This document shows, in pieces, positions 7,119-15,061 of a DNA stretch of 23,681 nucleotides. Made by a program: the position numbers and the translations under genes. Each line of letters opens with the position of its first letter. The first letter of the stretch is position 1. The stretch is from Treponema sp. (lineage in GTDB: Bacteria; Spirochaetota; Spirochaetia; Treponematales; Breznakiellaceae). The stretch lies in NCBI GenBank assembly GCA_031254385.1, contig JAIRUO010000180.1, forward strand, positions 1 through 23,681. Reading direction: 5' to 3'. The notes beneath the pieces are model-generated. The model did no database searches. It worked only from the letters and a program-made list of their open reading frames with translations, and was not told the DNA's origin.

Positions 7119-7592
7119 CTATGCGCAATTCTTTTGTATGTCTGATTGGCTTATACTCAGCATACCGTTGCTTTTCCGCGTTGCAATATGCTTAAAATAT
7201 GTAAAGTATTGCTTATCGGAAACAGCGATATGGGTTAAAATCCAATTTTTTAGGTAATGGGTAAATGCTATCAGGGTAATTGTCTTGTGTTCTTCATAAT
7301 TCTTTACGTGCTCCAGGATGCTCAGCACAAAACTGTCATGCTCCTTCTTATGATTGGCGTAACCGGGGAACGCGGTTCTTAGCATGATCTTTTCTTCTGT
7401 GGCAAAATGTGTCTTCACATAGTTCACAGCCTCGTGGATTACCTTTTTAAAATATTCCCTCTCTGACACGGGATCTCCTATACAGTGGTTGAACATATCG
7501 TTGGTTAATTTTAGGAGTTCTTTGTGCTGTTCGTCAATTAAGGCTATCCCAACCGAATATGTAGGAGACCATATAATTAATTCTTTTCTCAT
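7119..7592 (-). CDS. Bacteriohemerythrin, non-haem di-iron O2-binding protein
   Basis: A 157-residue single-domain hemerythrin. All seven di-iron ligands are present with canonical spacing: H23 (IDEQHKEL), H62 and E66 (HFATEE), H81 and H85 (HKKEH), H121 and D126 (HIAVSD). W8 and the GIALID start of helix 1 are in place, so the start is certain. It binds oxygen reversibly in the cytosol; in microaerophiles and anaerobes such proteins buffer or detect oxygen. No methyl-accepting or other output domain is attached. It leads an operon with the mgtC-like gene. There is no Shine-Dalgarno before the ATG, and the promoter sits so close that the transcript appears leaderless. Confidence 0.95.
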   Translation of the reverse strand: MRKELIIWSPTYSVGIALIDEQHKELLKLTNDMFNHCIGDPVSEREYFKKVIHEAVNYVKTHFATEEKIMLRTAFPGYANHKKEHDSFVLSILEHVKNYEEHKTITLIAFTHYLKNWILTHIAVSDKQYFTYFKHIATRKSNGMLSISQSDIQKNCA

Positions 7593-7598
7593 GTAATA

Positions 7599-7627
7599 AA
7601 TATACGATTGCTGATCTTAAAAGTCAA
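7599..7627 (-). promoter_or_regulatory. Promoter of the hemerythrin-mgtC operon, likely leaderless
   Basis: On the minus strand TTGACT (7627-7622), a 17-base spacer and TATATT (7604-7599) each match consensus at five of six positions. The A of the hemerythrin ATG (7592) is seven bases after the -10, exactly where transcription should start. Confidence 0.7.
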
Positions 7628-7696
7628 CAAAATATCAGGTCTTGAGAAAAAAAAGTATTTATGAGAGTCTATAAGGTATTGTGAGTCAGCATCAGT

Positions 7697-7725
7697 TATA
7701 ATCCAATGCAAAACGTGTTTAGGAG
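7697..7725 (+). promoter_or_regulatory. -10 element and ribosome-binding site of the hydratase gene
   Basis: A perfect TATAAT (7697-7702) lies 28 bases before the ATG and AGGAG (7721-7725) lies five bases before it. No good -35 is found 16-18 bases upstream, which suggests a weak or activator-dependent promoter. It is divergent to the hemerythrin promoter. Confidence 0.5.
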
Positions 7726-7730
7726 CTTGT

Positions 7731-10064
7731 ATGATTAAAGTACAAAAAAGTGCATTCTATCTTTCCAAAGGCCGGGAGCTGATAGAAGATACGCCGGACA
7801 ATCAACAGAAATTGAAAGGCATATCTGCAAACGTGAGCCCGGATACAGCCAGAAGAGGGACAATGTCAGGCCAGATACTTTTGGCCCATAACTCCAAAAG
7901 CGATCCGCAGCAAGCCAATAGTCCAGGCAATATCCCTTTGGACTTGAACATCAACTTTGATGTTTTGGCATCCCATGATATTACTTATGTAAATATAATT
8001 CAGTCCGCCAAAGCCAGCGGCCTTGAGGATTTTCCCGTTCCTTATGTTTTAACCAATTGTCATAACTCCCTCTGCGCCGTGGGAGGAACCATTAACGCCG
8101 ATGATCACCTTTTTGGCCTTTCCGCAGCCCAGCGTTACGGCGGTATATTCGTGCCTCCTCACCTTGCGGTAATCCATTCCTATATAAGAGAAAACATGGC
8201 GGTACCTGGCAAAATGATACTAGGCAGCGACAGCCATACTCGCTACGGCTCGCTGGGAACCATGGGAGTCGGGGAAGGCGGCGGCGAGCTCGTCAAGCAG
8301 CTTCTACGCCAGAGTTATGAAGTTGCCTACCCAAGAGTAATCGCAGTTTACCTGACCGGCAAGCCAAGGTTGGGGGTGGGCCCCCAGGATGTGGCCTTGG
8401 CACTTATCGGGGCGGTCTTTAAGGATGGCTTTGCCAAAAACGCGGTGCTGGAGTTTGTTGGAGACGGCATCGCATATCTAAGCCCGGATTACCGCGCAAG
8501 CATTGATATAATGACCACAGAGACTGCCTGCTGGTCTTCTATATGGGAAACAGACGACAAGATCGCACAGTATATGGGAATTCACTACAGGGATGAGGAA
8601 TACAAGAGAATATCCCCCGGCGATCTGGCCTATTATGATGGGCTTATATTTGTGGACCTTGCCGAGATTAAACCCATGATTGCATTGCCTTTCCATCCTA
8701 GCAATGTTTTTGAATTAGATACCTTTTTACAGACCCCTGGTGATATCTTCCGTCAGGTGGAAAAAGACGCTGCAGAATTAATAGAAAACCCCAACCTGCG
8801 CATTAACCTTACGGCTAATGTTTCGGGGAAAAAGGTTAGAGTAGATCAGGCTGTAATTGCGGGCTGCGCGGGCGGGACTTATGACAACATTATGGCAGTG
8901 CGTTCAGTTATTGGCGCACATAGCTGCTCAGGGGGCAAAGGCAACGAAGGCTTCTCTTTTTCCGTGTATCCAAGCAGTCAGCCCATTATTCTTGAATTGG
9001 CGGAAAACGGTGCCCTGAGTTCGCTTATAGGCCAGGGCGTGATTGTACGTTCCGCCTTCTGCGGCCCCTGTTTTGGCGCGGGGGATGTTCCGGCGAATAA
9101 CAGTTTATCCATACGGCATACCACGCGGAACTTCCCCAACCGGGAAGGCTCAAAACCCAACGAAGGGCAGATTGCCTCTGTATGCCTAATGGACAGCCGC
9201 AGCATAGCCGCCACCGCCTTAAACGGCGGCTACCTTACATCTGCGGAGCCGCTGGCGCGTAACGAAACAACAACCTCCTATCATTTTGGCGCGGCTCCAT
9301 ATCTTTCCAAGGTATATAACGGAGTTGGCAAGCCGGACAAAAGCGTTGAGTTGCGCTATGGCCCCAATATAGTTGACTGGCCGTCCATGGAAAGCCTGGG
9401 TAACGATCTACTCCTCAAAATAGTTTCGTATATCAACGATCCCGTAACAACCACTGACGAGCTAATCCCGTCCGGCGAAACTTCATCGTATCGCTCGAAT
9501 CCCATTGGCCTTGCTGAATTCACCCTTTCGCGTAAAGACTCTGCTTACGTGGGCAAGGCAAAGGCCGTGCGGGAAGCTGCCAATGCGTTACGAATAGGCT
9601 CTGCAAATACCCTGAACCATCTGCCGGAACTGCCATCGGTTCTTTCTGTAATAAAAGAAAAACTCAACTTCCAAGGGGAAAATTTACAGCTTGCCTCCGC
9701 GATTTTCGCGCACAAACCCGGAGACGGAAGCGCAAGGGAGCAGGCCGCAAGCTGCCAGCGCGTTCTGGGCGGGCTTGCCAACTTTGCCAATGAATACGCA
9801 ACCAAGCGCTACAGATCAAACCTTATTAACTGGGGCATACTGCCTTTTATTATTGAAGGAGAGCCTCCCTTTAAAAACGGCGATTATATTTTTATTCCGG
9901 GCCTTGCCAAGGCGATCAAAGAAGCAGCGGAAATGACAGCTTATGTGATCAGAGAAACAGGCGGCGAAGCGGTGCTTTTTAGCCTTAAGGTTCCTGAACT
10001 GAACGCTGGTGAAAAGGATTTAATTCTTGCCGGGAGCTTGATTAACCTGAACAGGAAGAAATAA
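7731..10064 (+). CDS. Aconitase-superfamily hydratase (YbhJ-like)
   Basis: A 777-residue protein of the aconitase superfamily with all four domains. The three cysteines that hold the [4Fe-4S] cluster are present: C379 (AGCAGG), C444 and C447 (CGPCFG). Substrate-binding residues also remain: SDSHT (166-170), R466 and R471 in RNFPNR (matching R447/R452 of mitochondrial aconitase), and S667/R669 in GDGSAREQA (matching S642/R644). It should therefore be an active hydro-lyase. It resembles the uncharacterised E. coli YbhJ group more than citrate aconitases, so citrate should not be assumed. No other citric-acid-cycle gene is near. It is monocistronic, with its own ribosome-binding site and a strong terminator. 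The substrate is unknown. Confidence 0.9.
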   Translation: MIKVQKSAFYLSKGRELIEDTPDNQQKLKGISANVSPDTARRGTMSGQILLAHNSKSDPQQANSPGNIPLDLNINFDVLASHDITYVNIIQSAKASGLEDFPVPYVLTNCHNSLCAVGGTINADDHLFGLSAAQRYGGIFVPPHLAVIHSYIRENMAVPGKMILGSDSHTRYGSLGTMGVGEGGGELVKQLLRQSYEVAYPRVIAVYLTGKPRLGVGPQDVALALIGAVFKDGFAKNAVLEFVGDGIAYLSPDYRASIDIMTTETACWSSIWETDDKIAQYMGIHYRDEEYKRISPGDLAYYDGLIFVDLAEIKPMIALPFHPSNVFELDTFLQTPGDIFRQVEKDAAELIENPNLRINLTANVSGKKVRVDQAVIAGCAGGTYDNIMAVRSVIGAHSCSGGKGNEGFSFSVYPSSQPIILELAENGALSSLIGQGVIVRSAFCGPCFGAGDVPANNSLSIRHTTRNFPNREGSKPNEGQIASVCLMDSRSIAATALNGGYLTSAEPLARNETTTSYHFGAAPYLSKVYNGVGKPDKSVELRYGPNIVDWPSMESLGNDLLLKIVSYINDPVTTTDELIPSGETSSYRSNPIGLAEFTLSRKDSAYVGKAKAVREAANALRIGSANTLNHLPELPSVLSVIKEKLNFQGENLQLASAIFAHKPGDGSAREQAASCQRVLGGLANFANEYATKRYRSNLINWGILPFIIEGEPPFKNGDYIFIPGLAKAIKEAAEMTAYVIRETGGEAVLFSLKVPELNAGEKDLILAGSLINLNRKK

Positions 10065-10102
10065 TCGCCAGAACCGCCCAAGGCGTATTCTGGCGATCTT
10101 TT
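10064..10102. terminator. Bidirectional intrinsic terminator between convergent genes
   Basis: ATCGCCAGAA (10064-10073) and TTCTGGCGAT (10088-10097) form a perfect 10-bp stem. The loop can fold further (CGCC-CAA-GGCG). On the plus strand CTTTTAT follows; on the minus strand TTATTTCTT follows. It sits exactly between the stops of the hydratase and the DUF4139 gene and can serve both. Confidence 0.85.
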
Positions 10103-10103
10103 A

Positions 10104-12248
10104 TCACAGGTTCAAATTCGCAAGATAATCATCATAATCTCTACGGGTCTGCTGGGCTCTTTGGGCAGCGCTGGTTATTTGGGCGTTTACCGCGTCAATG
10201 TCCCTGTCCAGGCTTACCAGGCGGCTTAAATACTCCTGGCCCTGCGTGGTTTGGTTGCCGGCTGCTTCCAAGTTCCGCCTTATCCTGTCCTGTTCGCTGA
10301 CAAGCCTAGTCCTCTGGTTTTCCAAATCTTGCTGGGCTGTGGTAGCTTCATCGGCTATACGCCTAAGCTCAATTGCTTGCAGCAGCGCGTTGCGCACATT
10401 GGCGGGGATCTCCTGGTTAGTCGTGTAACTCAAGAAAGTGTCAGACCTGAGCGTAGCTAAAGTGATGCGTTCAGAAACAGGCGTTTCTTCCCGTACTGTA
10501 AATTCCAGTTGCCCGTAAGCCGGAAGGGGAAGGCTAAAACGGTAAAGGCTTGAGGTGCGCTCATAATTCATTGCTGGTGCGCCCAGGGTTGTGCCCTGCG
10601 TGATGGGATGTTCAATGATGAGTTTCTTCTCTATTCCCGATGCGTTCCTGATAGAGTAGGTTCTTAGGTAATCCTGCCTCCGCGTAATGGTCATGACGCC
10701 CCTGCTGACGGTTACGGCGGTAACGGTTCTGATGCTGGAGTAACTTACGCTTCCTGTAACCGTAAGGTCATCGCCATAAGAGATAAGGCGTTTTTCGTTT
10801 TCAGGGAAGAATTCGATGAGCGCGTCTCCCGCATAGGTTCCGCCATCGTACACAGTAATCGGCCCGGCAGGAAGCCTCATCCCGGAGTTATTTGTCAATT
10901 CCGCGCTGATTGCCGGGTTAATGGTTCTCCCTATACCGGCGCTGGCACCTGGAAAGACCAGAACTTTTTCCGCTGTTATGCGGCTTTCTACCAGGGGGAG
11001 CATGGCGCTTTGCCGCCTTGCAATGCTGATTGGCCTTGTCAGGGTGAATTCAAATTGGTCGCCTGCCATGCCTCCCTGAGCGGTATCAATTACGCCACCA
11101 TTGAAACCAGCCCCTGCAGACGCTACGCCCGAAGCCGTGGACGATGACTCTGGGGCTCTTGCCACCGACGGCATCGGTGCCTCCATCAACACCCTATCCC
11201 TCATTGCAGAATCGGCCGTAAGCATGCTTTGAGTTCCTGATTCGTAAGAACGGCTTTCGGCAACTCCGGCGATGGACAGGGGCAGCACCGGCCTTGAGGT
11301 GCGGTACGGCGGGTAAAGGTTTTGGATAAAGGAAACGGGACGGCCAGCAACAAGGGATAGCTCAACATTATTCCAGTCATTGTCGCTGTCATTGGCAATA
11401 ATGGCCCAACCCTGGAGCAGCGCGTTATTTGAAGATCCGGCCTGCGCCCCGCCAAAATCCAGGCGGTAGCTAACCTTCCATACTGGCGTGGGTATCACAT
11501 AACTTATGGAAACATCTCTGCTGCCTTCTCCCGGCAGTATTACCTGGAGATTGCGGGCTTCCATGTTTCGGGACTGCATCAGGAGGTCAAGGGCTCGGCT
11601 AAGGTCGGCGTTTATTCTCTCGTTTGTAAAGGAAAACGAAACAATATCCTTAATCAATACGGTTCTTAGCCCCTGCGAGGTAAAAAGGGTCAGCACGGAT
11701 TCATCATTCATTGATGCCATTCCTGTTTCTGTGTAGACCCACTGGTTTTTCCTCTCCACACCGATAATTCTTCCCCTAATCTGGTTAGGGCTGTAGACCT
11801 CAATTTCCTCGCCCCTAAGATTATTGAGAATATCGGCTATACCGGGATTCCCTGAGAGATCAACAGACAGGCTCCTTAAAGTCTGGTATAAAGTGTCCGC
11901 AGAAGCGTATTGGACAGAAGGATTTGTTGAAAGCGGATCGTTAATGGTGAGGGACATGAGCGCGTCATTTATGGTGCTAAGGGTAAAGGGGAGGGTGATT
12001 TGGAAGGCCGAAGAAGCGGTTCCCGTTACCCTGCCTGAATGTTCGTAATAGCCCACGCCGGAAGAAAAGAGCGCTATACGCCTGAGCGGAAGATCCGCGA
12101 GAAGCGCAGATTCAGTCCCGGCTATACCGGCGGGACTGTATGCAGGCACCTGGCCCTGACCTTGACTAGTTTCCCATGAGGACTGACCATAACTATAAAG
12201 CCCGGGCAGACTCAGACAGAATATAATAAGAATAAATTTTGTTTTCAT
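10104..12248 (-). CDS. Exported DUF4139-domain protein with C-terminal coiled coil
   Basis: A 714-residue exported protein with a signal peptide (hydrophobic core at residues 5-20, cleavage near LYSYG-Q). The segment ISYVIPTPVWKVSYRLDF (248-265), GWAIIANDSDNDWNNVELSLVAGRP (280-304) split over two strands, and a beta-rich region at about 420-590 match DUF4139, the domain of the mucoidy-inhibitor (MuiA)-like family, whose biochemical role is unknown. A Ser/Ala/Gly-rich, probably unstructured stretch (335-395) interrupts it. Residues 620-705 form a charged coiled coil, which in many relatives lies nearer the N terminus. It is probably periplasmic or surface-located. It is the last gene of the pfp - DUF2339 - DUF4139 operon, 13 bases after DUF2339, and ends at the shared terminator. 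Confidence 0.85.
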   Translation of the reverse strand: MKTKFILIIFCLSLPGLYSYGQSSWETSQGQGQVPAYSPAGIAGTESALLADLPLRRIALFSSGVGYYEHSGRVTGTASSAFQITLPFTLSTINDALMSLTINDPLSTNPSVQYASADTLYQTLRSLSVDLSGNPGIADILNNLRGEEIEVYSPNQIRGRIIGVERKNQWVYTETGMASMNDESVLTLFTSQGLRTVLIKDIVSFSFTNERINADLSRALDLLMQSRNMEARNLQVILPGEGSRDVSISYVIPTPVWKVSYRLDFGGAQAGSSNNALLQGWAIIANDSDNDWNNVELSLVAGRPVSFIQNLYPPYRTSRPVLPLSIAGVAESRSYESGTQSMLTADSAMRDRVLMEAPMPSVARAPESSSTASGVASAGAGFNGGVIDTAQGGMAGDQFEFTLTRPISIARRQSAMLPLVESRITAEKVLVFPGASAGIGRTINPAISAELTNNSGMRLPAGPITVYDGGTYAGDALIEFFPENEKRLISYGDDLTVTGSVSYSSIRTVTAVTVSRGVMTITRRQDYLRTYSIRNASGIEKKLIIEHPITQGTTLGAPAMNYERTSSLYRFSLPLPAYGQLEFTVREETPVSERITLATLRSDTFLSYTTNQEIPANVRNALLQAIELRRIADEATTAQQDLENQRTRLVSEQDRIRRNLEAAGNQTTQGQEYLSRLVSLDRDIDAVNAQITSAAQRAQQTRRDYDDYLANLNL

Positions 12249-12261
12249 AATAATGATTTTA

Positions 12262-15048
12262 TCACTTTTTTACTGACTTTGCTACGGGAGGCGGGAGGGG
12301 GGCGGCCCAGCCTATGAAAAGGAGGATAAGGCCAGCGGCAAAGAACGAGAGTATTCTTGGAACAGCCCCTATACCCCTCATGTCAAAGAGGATAAGCTTT
12401 GCTATGTCAACAGCTACAAGAATCGCGCCTGCAATCCAGAAGCCGCGTCTTTTCTTTTTGTGCGCCAGAACAACGTGGAGCACTCCGTAAATTGCCCAGA
12501 AAATAAAAAGGCAAAGTTGGAAAGCATCCGAGCCGACGACACTGCGCCAGGGGATAGCGGCGTAATAGTGCATGCTCCTGGCAAGTATAGAGACTATCCA
12601 AAAGAAAATCATGATGTCGCCTAACACGATAAGAGTCGTCTGGCTCATAACTTGTATGGGATTTTTGGTTTTTCGTTCTTTGATCTGCCAAAAAAGGACG
12701 GCAGCTATGCACAAACCTTCCAGAAGATCCATGTGGCTTAATACCGGACTATAGGGAAGAGGAGCGGTATTTCCCGGAAAAAACAGAGTGATAAGGAACC
12801 AGAGCCCAAGTATTGCGGATAATACGAAGGGCAGGATAGGGAAACAGAATTTTCCTGGGAATAATATTTTTTCCCAAGTCCCGTTTTTCCGTATAAAAGG
12901 CAGGACAAAAATAACAGCGAAAATCGGAAGCAGGCCGGCAAGGCTGGTCAATGACACGGGAAGACCGAATTCAGCAGTATAAAAACGACCATTGGCACTT
13001 AGGACTGCGATGGAAACAAGAACAGTAACAAATATACGCAGATCGCGGAACCATGCCGGTTCATTTGAACTGCGGGGCGGAAAAAAGATAATGGTAAACC
13101 ACTGCAGCACGAAAAAGACAATCCAACCCCAAAAATTTGGGGCTTCAAAAAAATTATGGCTGAAGATCAATTTTGGCTGATAGTAACTGTAGATCAATTC
13201 TGGCTGATAGTAACTGTAGAAGTAAGCTCTCAGCACTGCAAGAGCTGCGGTAAGAAGAGCGGGAACCATGCCCACAATAAAAAGCCTTAGCCCAAAAAAC
13301 CTTACTCCAATCCAACAAAGGGTCCCCGTTATAGAGGCGAACACAAGAAAGGCATTTGTGGGAGCAGGCAGAATACGGCGGAATTCAAAATACCAGGCGC
13401 AAAACCACCAGGCAAGGCCCCAAAAGACCATGCAAACGGATAAAACGTTTTCCGATGAAACATTTTTTTCATCATTTTCTTTGGGAGGCAGTTTTTCAGC
13501 AAGTATAGCCATTGCCAGGGCAGAAACCGCAATGATCAGAGAGCCTGTGAAGCTGGGGCTTTGCCAGGGCCCGAACTCTTCGGCAAAGCGAGAACCGCGG
13601 GCAGCAGCCAAAAGCGATATATCACGGATAAAGGCAAAGACAGAGGCAAGGTGGATAATGATGCCGGCAATGATGATTCGGATATCCCCTAATGGCTGTT
13701 GTGCTGATCTTTCTGGCATCTTACTCAGGTTTCGTGAGGGCGACCTAAGTCCTACGGACTTTTGGCCAATGGACTTTAGTCCAATGAAACAAAGAAGGGC
13801 GCCTTCAACAGCCCAGAGCACAACGCTAATGCCTGGGGATAGTTCTAGGGGGATCACAAGATTCGCAAGGAGTATACCCAGGGCAAGGTAGGCTTCAGCA
13901 TAACTTTTTCTGGCCTGTTTTTCTTTTTTTATGATAAACGCAAGGAGCAAATAGAAAACAGAGAAAATCGCCGCGATTATCGCGTAACCGTGCTCGACAT
14001 AAGAAAAAACTTTCCACTGGAGTGCTGCCGCAGCAGCAGGGGTTCCAAGAATAAGGATTATGTCACTGTAATGTTGAAAGCGGTAATCATCATTTTTTAA
14101 GCTCCTAAGGCCCAGAATGGTGAACAGAAAGAAGTAGAGCAAGAAAAAAGGTTCGGAGCTTGAAAAATATTCTGGCGCATAACTTCTTATCGCCCAGAAT
14201 AGCGAAAGAACCGATGTAAAAGAAAACGCCAAAAGGTTAAGCTCCTTCCAGGGTCTAAAAAAGGCGATGGCAAGAACGCCTCCATTAAGTATCGCGTAAT
14301 AACTGAAAAGGAACAGATGATTATCCCTGCCAACAGAAAGGAGCAGGGGCGCGACAAAACCTCCAAGAAAACCCAATATTGCAAGGCTCTGGGAATTCTG
14401 GATTAAAGCCAATATCACTGCCGGCGGAATAAGAAGGCTCATCAGAACAATCGCGGGGATTAGGCCAAGGTGAGGGGTGAACCGGTAAGCAGCAAAAACC
14501 GCAAGGTAGAGTATTCCTATGCCCCCGCCTTGCAGGACAAGGAAGTAGCCCGGCCGTTTTTTTCTGAAACGCCAACCAAAAAGGATCATGGCGATTCCTA
14601 CTGCGACAGCAGTAACAATGCCCATCTCTACGGTAAAAAAACCTCGCCGGGCCAGGAACGCTATAAGGGTTCCAAATCCGGCGGTAAGGAGGATCACTCC
14701 GCCGGCTGCCCAAAGGTTTCCTCCCCGGATAAAGGCTTTGAAAGCAGCAAAAAGCCGGTTTTGTTCTGGTGTCGGGACAGTTAAGTCAGGGGAAGCGTTT
14801 TCCTCTGGGAGAGTTACCTCGGTTTCAACAGGCGGAACGACTAGGTCGGTTTCAGCCGGAGCCACGGCGATTGTTTCAACGGGTGGTGATACTACCGCAG
14901 CGTCTTTTGTTGTTAAGTAGTCTATGCGGCGGCGGAGTGTATTGAGGCTTTCTTCCAGCCGTTTTGTTTTTCCTAAAAGGAAAATAACGCCTATTAAGGA
15001 AAAAAGGAAGGCGCAAATTATTAATACTAATACGATCCAGCCGCCCAT
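12262..15048 (-). CDS. DUF2339 polytopic membrane protein
   Basis: A 928-residue membrane protein. After an N-terminal membrane helix come a short coiled coil (KTKRLEESLNTLRRRIDYL), a Pro/Glu/Val-rich linker (about 52-92), then more than twenty hydrophobic segments from about residue 105 to the end. The order of anchor, coiled coil, acidic linker and long membrane array, with motifs such as GGNLWAAGGVILLTAGFG and LVLQGGGIGILYLAVFAAYR, is that of DUF2339, a family of unknown function. AAGGAG three bases before the ATG supports the start. Two unusual places are a hydrophilic insert at about 420-453 encoded by palindromic repeat DNA, and a nine-residue tandem duplication at about 610-628. The gene lies between pfp and DUF4139 with 13-base gaps on both sides. 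Confidence 0.88.
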   Translation of the reverse strand: MGGWIVLVLIICAFLFSLIGVIFLLGKTKRLEESLNTLRRRIDYLTTKDAAVVSPPVETIAVAPAETDLVVPPVETEVTLPEENASPDLTVPTPEQNRLFAAFKAFIRGGNLWAAGGVILLTAGFGTLIAFLARRGFFTVEMGIVTAVAVGIAMILFGWRFRKKRPGYFLVLQGGGIGILYLAVFAAYRFTPHLGLIPAIVLMSLLIPPAVILALIQNSQSLAILGFLGGFVAPLLLSVGRDNHLFLFSYYAILNGGVLAIAFFRPWKELNLLAFSFTSVLSLFWAIRSYAPEYFSSSEPFFLLYFFLFTILGLRSLKNDDYRFQHYSDIILILGTPAAAAALQWKVFSYVEHGYAIIAAIFSVFYLLLAFIIKKEKQARKSYAEAYLALGILLANLVIPLELSPGISVVLWAVEGALLCFIGLKSIGQKSVGLRSPSRNLSKMPERSAQQPLGDIRIIIAGIIIHLASVFAFIRDISLLAAARGSRFAEEFGPWQSPSFTGSLIIAVSALAMAILAEKLPPKENDEKNVSSENVLSVCMVFWGLAWWFCAWYFEFRRILPAPTNAFLVFASITGTLCWIGVRFFGLRLFIVGMVPALLTAALAVLRAYFYSYYQPELIYSYYQPKLIFSHNFFEAPNFWGWIVFFVLQWFTIIFFPPRSSNEPAWFRDLRIFVTVLVSIAVLSANGRFYTAEFGLPVSLTSLAGLLPIFAVIFVLPFIRKNGTWEKILFPGKFCFPILPFVLSAILGLWFLITLFFPGNTAPLPYSPVLSHMDLLEGLCIAAVLFWQIKERKTKNPIQVMSQTTLIVLGDIMIFFWIVSILARSMHYYAAIPWRSVVGSDAFQLCLFIFWAIYGVLHVVLAHKKKRRGFWIAGAILVAVDIAKLILFDMRGIGAVPRILSFFAAGLILLFIGWAAPLPPPVAKSVKK
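13165..13218. repeat. 27-bp tandem duplication within the DUF2339 gene
   Basis: Two adjacent 27-bp copies (13165-13191 and 13192-13218) differ at one position and encode YSYYQPELI-YSYYQPKLI in tandem. The reading frame is preserved. Confidence 0.9.
13747..13782. repeat. Palindromic AGTCC/GGACT repeat inside the DUF2339 gene
   Basis: AAGTCC-TAC-GGACTT (13747-13761) and GGACT-TT-AGTCC (13771-13782) are two adjacent hairpin units made of the same half-site. They lie in a coding stretch (about 13690-13790) that translates to a Ser/Lys/Arg-rich loop unlike the surrounding membrane helices. This is typical of intergenic dispersed repeats that have entered a gene; dispersal itself is not shown here. 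Confidence 0.65.
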
Positions 15049-15061
15049 GATCTCCTTTTAT

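Noticed and set aside
13268..13891. A 207-codon open frame on the plus strand opposite DUF2339
   Set aside because: It has no ribosome-binding site and a low-complexity product, and it lies opposite a clear membrane-protein gene; it is a shadow frame.
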